From Thoreauomyces humboldtii (Eukaryota; Chytridiomycota; Chytridiomycetes; Spizellomycetales; Powellomycetaceae): DNA of 10,210 bases. The translations under genes and the position numbers were made by a program. Position 1 is the first letter of the stretch; every line of letters begins with the position of its first letter. The DNA is taken from the NCBI GenBank assembly GCA_027596035.1, contig JADGJA010000821.1, positions 1 to 10,210 on the forward strand, written 5' to 3'. Shown piece by piece: positions 6,831 through 10,210 of this stretch. The notes under the pieces were generated by a model. That model was given only the letters and a program-made list of their open reading frames with translations, searched no databases and was not told the DNA's origin.

Positions 6831-7145
6831 GTGTCAAGCGAAAGACTGCTTCGAACAATCAACGCGCGCAGGCCTTGTCAGTCCCTCTACAGCGCATCTG
6901 ACATCAACGCGGCGTTCAAGAAGGAGTACGAAAAAAATGAGACGGTGGAGTTGAAGGGTGATGTAAACCTGCCTGCGATAAGTAACGTGGCCGAAATGTC
7001 CTGCGCGGGAATTGTCACCGTATCCAAATGTCCGTCTCAAGGTCTAGGGATGGGGCAGTTCAGGGAGCTCCGGACATGGTTCAGGGAGCTAGGCGTTACG
7101 AGGACCTGCCGCAGGAGTTGTCGCTTGAGGGGTTTCGACGCGTAG
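6831..7145 (+). CDS. Hypothetical frame, possible exon, unknown function
   Basis: Open from GTG 6831 to TAG 7143-7145 with no early ATG, so it would have to be an internal exon. The first 60 codons look most protein-like: a helix with basic residues (SERLLRTINARR), then DINAAFKKEYEKNETVELKG. A donor-like GTAAAC begins at about 6963 in phase 0. Joining it to an acceptor-like TTCAG near 7075 would lead in phase into the frame that reads RRYEDLPQELSLEGF and carries on to 7165. No family is recognised. Confidence 0.25.
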   Translation: MSSERLLRTINARRPCQSLYSASDINAAFKKEYEKNETVELKGDVNLPAISNVAEMSCAGIVTVSKCPSQGLGMGQFRELRTWFRELGVTRTCRRSCRLRGFDA

Positions 7146-7168
7146 AAGCGGACACCAATGTCTTGTAG

Positions 7169-7555
7169 GCCAGGTCCGCCGTTGAAAACGCTACCTCTGA
7201 CGAGATACGATCGTCATGCTGCAACAATTTGCAGATTATACTGCAGACGAAACGAGCACTGCAGCTCAAGCTTGAGAGAGAAGAGTACGAGAGTGCTTTC
7301 ATCGAAACTTCATTGGACGGATCAGATGATATGGGAAGTCATTTGACGGAGAAGAGGTTGGAGGATGAGACGATGAAGGAGAAGACCTTGGAGGAGGAGA
7401 CCATGATGCTTGAGGAGGATGCTCAGGACAATGACGAGGCGATCAGAGTCGATGATGGCAAGGGTTACTGGAACTCGCAAACTCGCAGTGAGCACCCGGC
7501 GGCAGAGTCGGCTACAGGATTTCGGCAGCCGGACGTCGCCACGGCCTACAGCTGA
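7169..7555 (+). CDS. Acidic Glu/Met-rich protein, C-terminal exon
   Basis: Open for 128 codons after an in-frame TAG (7166-7168) to TGA 7553-7555. TTGTAG directly before 7169 resembles a splice acceptor, which would remove the stop. The same frame is open upstream for 60 codons (6986-7165). Residues about 18-40 form a Leu/Gln/Lys helix (QIILQTKRALQLKLEREEYE). Residues about 58-90 are a strongly acidic coiled-coil-like tract with two 30-bp repeats (7349-7378, 7379-7408) encoding EKRLEDETMK and EKTLEEETMM. The tail is polar and ends without a hydrophobic segment. An internal ATG at 7331 would give only the acidic part. A nuclear or scaffold role is typical for such sequences but not shown. The minus-strand ORF 7322-7690 is probably its shadow. 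Confidence 0.42.
   Translation, partial: ARSAVENATSDEIRSSCCNNLQIILQTKRALQLKLEREEYESAFIETSLDGSDDMGSHLTEKRLEDETMKEKTLEEETMMLEEDAQDNDEAIRVDDGKGYWNSQTRSEHPAAESATGFRQPDVATAYS
7349..7408 (+). repeat. Two 30-bp tandem repeats, acidic
   Basis: Units 7349-7378 and 7379-7408 share GAGAAG-(AGG/ACC)-TTGGAGGA-(T/G)-GAGAC-(G/C)-ATG-(AAG/ATG). They encode a 10-residue unit in the 7169-7555 frame. Sequence after 7409 (CTTGAGGAGGAT) looks like a partial third unit. Confidence 0.75.
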
Positions 7556-7795
7556 CGTGTGCTCGTGAAGGCGAGTACTTGGTTGACCATCTCTAAGGGA
7601 CACACACAACCTGGAAGCCATATCCAAAGCGGCGACTAGCCATCCCCGACAATTGGCGTGATCGGGGCTGTATCGTCGAGATGGCTCCACGGCCAGTCAT
7701 AGAAACGGCCACCCGCTGTTTCTCATCAATTCTTACGCACACACTTTTTGTCCCTCAGACATGCCCGTCCCCATCCCATGGAGGAGGTCGTAATC

Positions 7796-8308
7796 ATGCC
7801 TTCCAAACTCACGGATGAGCACCGCGCTCATCTGGCAAAACTGACAAAAATGAAGAAGCAGAAGAAGGCGGCCGAAAGCAACGCATCCGTCCAGTCGGGA
7901 GACGATAGAGAATGCGGCAGTTCCGGAGGGCTTTGGAGACGCGGTGACTGGAGTAGATGTACGCGCGAGCCACGTCACCTGGAGTGATTCTATTTACCCT
8001 TTTGTGCTTCGCGCCACGGCAACCCTTGGCGTGCCTCACCATACGGCAAGCGACATTTTTCTAAGGGCTCTCGAACCGAGACAGGAGGCTTCGGAACGCT
8101 TTTTCGGGATTCATCCCAAGAAGGCTCCAGAGAGCGAAGACGAGGTGATTCGTGATGCCGCGAACAAAGCATTGAGAGCTGTAGGATGCGCATGTATATG
8201 AAAGGTCTATATGACTGGGAGCTCAAGTACTTTTGGACAGACTCTCTCAAAGATGCATACAGTAACCCTACAACTCTCTGCAAGGCCATCGGATATATGG
8301 TCCGCTAG
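7796..8308 (+). CDS. Candidate gene spread over two frames, unknown function
   Basis: Three coding-like pieces follow each other. ATG 7796 opens a basic helix (LAKLTKMKKQKKAAES) in a frame that stops at 7987. A second frame, open 7854-8201 without any ATG, reads a well-mixed segment (SDSIYPFVLRATATLGVPHH, then RALEPRQEASERFFGIHPKK). From about 8180 the first frame resumes with an aromatic-rich stretch (MKGLYDWELKYFWTDSLKDA) and stops at TAG 8306-8308. The switches near 7900 and 8180 have no obvious GT-AG intron long enough to explain them, so either the gene carries indels (decay or assembly error) or the frames are not one protein. No family is recognised. The ORF 7990-8289 on the minus strand competes with the second half. 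Confidence 0.3.
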
Positions 8309-8510
8309 GTGACAAGTTCCCGTGACGGTCGGGGATTCTCAACTTATCTGTAGTCGGTTTCTTGGGTGAAGGGGAGCAGATAAAAGCCTGAATGCCTCTA
8401 GCTCTCAGTATGCTCACTGATACCCCGCACTCTCTGTCCGCCGAATCTATCTGCTCGAACGAGAAAGCATCTTTATAGAATGAGCCCCCCGGTTCGCTCC
8501 CCGGTTCCTC

Positions 8511-10012
8511 TTACACATGTGGCTCTCGAGGTGTTTGACTGAGACAGTCCGAGGATTCCCAAAGAGACCAAGGGAACACGTGGTGCAGAGAACAGTACGA
8601 ACGATAACCATCAGTATCATTCCTTGACTCTGATATGACACCTTGTTCCATCCTCATCTCCATACCCATACCCATGACATCCTCCCAGGAAAGCTCGAGT
8701 CCAGGCGTAGCGAGGCCGACGACGCCCAGAGTCCCGACCGCACCACCACCACCGGTGTTCCTCCTAACCGGACTCGTCAAACCGGTCCTTGGAGTCGTTG
8801 GCTGCACCTGCAGCTGCACGTCCAACACCTCGTCTAATAGCACCCTGCAACATCCCCAAGCACCTCCTTCCACGCTCTTCCGCATCGCCTTCCGTCCCTC
8901 GGAAGCCGACAGGACCACAGCATCCTCGCCGCCACGACCACCGTCACGACACCGTCCGAGGATGAGAAGGAGGCGCAACGCGTCCGCGTCTCCCTGCGTG
9001 CATGCCGCGTCGATCCATGTTGAGAGGATGGGGGATGGGACGGGCGGTGGGATGTGGTGGAGAAGGGCGGTCAGGAGAGGGATGTTGGATGAGCGGACGG
9101 CATGTGGGACGTGTGCGGCGGGGGTGGTGTGGGTGAGGAGGTAGGCGAACGTTGATGGCGAGGATGGGGACGATGCTGGGATGGGGGATGGATGGCTTTG
9201 GTCAGGTATTGGGGATGAGGATGGAAGCGTGGACGAAAAAACAGGTCAAAACGATCCGAATACCTGAGCACGCTTCCGTCAACGCCTTGTAGTCCACTTG
9301 TGCTCCATGCACCTCCACCAGGTCACGCACGAGGCGGTCGTGACCGTGTCGAACGGCGGCCGACAGCGGCGTCGGTTCGTGAGTCAGGTCAGAGTCGGAA
9401 TGCCATTCAAGGGGTGCGTTGCGTTCAACCAGATGACTACGAGGACAAAAGTACAAGAAGTCACAGAGGTGAGTGGGAAAGTTTTGAGCAGAAGAAAAAG
9501 AAGGGAGCCTGACGTGCGTTCTACCTGACTAGGGCCACGTCGCCAGCGACGCAAGCTTCCACCAACACATCGCCTAGACTCTGACCTCGCGGTGATATGG
9601 GGGCACGACCCACCGGTCCAGCAAGCTGAGCGGTTTCAACGAGCAGTAGGGACCGACGTGATGGAAGCGCTGCTGCGAGCGCACGAGAGACCAACATGCT
9701 TGTCGAGTAAACGGATGAAGCCTTCGACAGCCTCGTCTAGAGTTGAAGAAGAGAGGCGAGAGAGAAGGAGACTTGTAGGTAGGTAAGGAACCACGGGATA
9801 GAGGGTGGAGATACAGAGGCACGGAATAAGATTTCGGGAACGTTCCGGTTCACGACGCGGAGAGACGTGGCTTGGGCCTCGACAAGCTTTGCGAACTCCG
9901 ACGAACGTCAAAGAGGCCTAGAGTTGCTTGTTGAGGCAGAGTCCGCCACCACAGCAGTCAATCCCTTTTCTGAGGAGGCATTGGTATCTATGGTGATGGA
10001 CCCATGCCACAT
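8511..10012 (-). CDS. Ankyrin-repeat protein, multi-exon
   Basis: Minus-strand exons are 9436-9264 and 9175-8511, preceded by about 9578-9525, 9736-9685 and one ending at 9823; the stop is TAA at 8511-8513. Ankyrin repeats are helix-turn-helix units that bind other proteins. The clearest unit is at about 9372-9292 (TPLSAAVRHGH followed by LVRDLVEVHGAQVD). Before it, EACVAGDVALVSHLVERNAP is split exactly by the intron 9524-9437. After it come degenerate units: LLTALLHH, AACTQGDADALRLLLILG (about 9005-8955) and GGAWGCCRVLLDEV (about 8869-8825). The C-terminal 80 or so residues are Gly/Met-rich and not ankyrin. The N-terminal part is helical (FAKLVEAQATSLRVV, then GFIRLLDKHVG). The first exon is uncertain: ATG 10012 opens a frame that meets TGA at 9910-9908, which a 57-nt intron (9952-9896) could remove; the gene may also start outside the window. 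No effector domain is visible. Confidence 0.68.
9030..9051 (+). other. G-quadruplex-type motif inside the ankyrin gene
   Basis: Four G runs (9030-9034, 9037-9039, 9042-9044, 9049-9051) are separated by loops of 2, 2 and 4 nt on the plus strand, which is the template strand of the ankyrin gene. It sits in a purine-rich stretch (about 9020-9235) within exon and intron sequence. Confidence 0.6.
9176..9263 (-). other. Intron of the ankyrin gene, 88 nt
   Basis: Read on the minus strand it begins GTATTC after TGCTCAG, has CTGAC about 26 nt before the end, and ends CCCAG. It is phase 1 and its removal keeps the ankyrin frame. Without removal the frame meets a stop at 9204-9202. Confidence 0.6.
9437..9524 (-). 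other. Intron of the ankyrin gene, 88 nt
   Basis: Minus-strand donor GTAGAA, long pyrimidine tract, acceptor CCTCGTAG. It is phase 2. Joining the flanks restores a continuous ankyrin motif (GDVALV before, SHLVERNAPLEW after, with the Ser codon split). This makes it the best-supported intron in the window. Confidence 0.65.
9737..9822 (-). other. Intron of the ankyrin gene, 86 nt
   Basis: Minus-strand donor GTGCCT, pyrimidine-rich body with CTTAC and CTAC motifs, acceptor CAACTCTAG. It is phase 1. It joins a helical exon (RNVPEILF) in frame with the exon reading EAVEGFIRLLDKH. Confidence 0.5.
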
Positions 10013-10182
10013 GATACTCTTACTACCGACCTGTTGCCCTGGTGTTTGTTGGAGTGTTTTCCTTTGAGTTTTGTGTGGTGACGTGGTCAGTTGCCAGGTG
10101 GGTGGCGCAGGTGGTTCATCGAAACTTCGTCGTCGGTCGTCGTCGTCCGTTCGAAACGACTCGAGGACGAGGAGGCGATTCT

Positions 10183-10205
10183 CCCAGCCCCCACCAACCC
10201 ACCCC
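10183..10205 (-). other. G-quadruplex-type motif upstream of the ankyrin gene
   Basis: On the minus strand, runs of 4, 3, 5 and 3 G are separated by loops of 1, 5 and 2 nt. It lies about 170 nt upstream of the candidate ATG at 10012, on the coding strand, where promoter or 5' leader sequence would be expected. A CGT-rich run (10126-10150) lies between. Confidence 0.6.
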
Positions 10206-10210
10206 AATCC

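Noticed and set aside
7322..7690. 122-aa minus-strand Leu/Arg-rich ORF.
   Set aside because: It is the antisense of the Glu-rich 30-bp repeats, whose GAG codons become Leu-type codons on the other strand.
8635..9144. 169-aa plus-strand ORF rich in Pro, Ser and Thr.
   Set aside because: It lies opposite the last exon of the ankyrin gene, which has family support and matching splice sites.
1..10210. Searches by eye for tRNA, rRNA, CRISPR arrays, long terminal repeats and transposase motifs.
   Set aside because: No cloverleaf with a GGTTCGA-type box, no regularly spaced repeats, no terminal repeats framing an ORF, and no recognisable DDE, reverse transcriptase or recombinase motif were found.

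Overview
This looks like nuclear DNA of a eukaryote, most likely a fungus or another lineage with small introns. The support is direct: the best gene, an ankyrin-repeat gene on the minus strand at the right end, can only be read by removing several GT-AG introns of about 86-106 nt, one of them with a CTGAC branch-like motif, and the frame is kept across the junctions. No prokaryotic operon structure, rRNA, tRNA, CRISPR array or recognisable transposase was found. The species cannot be named from the sequence.

Layout, left to right. 1-616: one plus-strand open frame of unknown function. 617-1860: no gene can be assigned; several short coding-like frames are broken by stops. 1864-1989: a plus-strand segment that reads like the C-terminal third of an FKBP-type prolyl isomerase, flanked by a 15-bp direct repeat. 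2065-2940: an unidentified ORF followed by low-complexity CAT and GCN/GAN tracts. 3126-4312: a possible multi-exon plus-strand gene that begins with an Ala/Gln-rich helical region built on 27-bp tandem repeats. 4375-5211: further unidentified plus-strand frames with apparent frameshifts. 5212-5740: nothing assignable. 5741-6798: candidate exons of an unknown gene, including a good GTAAGT donor and a perfect 54-bp duplication with an internal inverted repeat. 6831-7555: unknown frames ending in a strongly acidic, Glu-rich segment with 30-bp repeats. 7796-8308: a coding-like stretch spread over two frames. 8511-10012: the ankyrin gene, minus strand.

Only the ankyrin gene and the FKBP-like fragment rest on recognisable protein families. 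At this base composition a random 10-kb sequence read in six frames should hold chance open frames of roughly 150 codons, so most other calls are low confidence and are described as candidates. No pathway linking the genes can be inferred. I did not find a convincing new biological system. The best leads are the perfect 54-bp duplication with its hairpin, the repeat-flanked FKBP fragment, and the repeated pattern of coding-like frames broken by single stops or frameshifts, which suggests gene decay, unrecognised introns or assembly indels.
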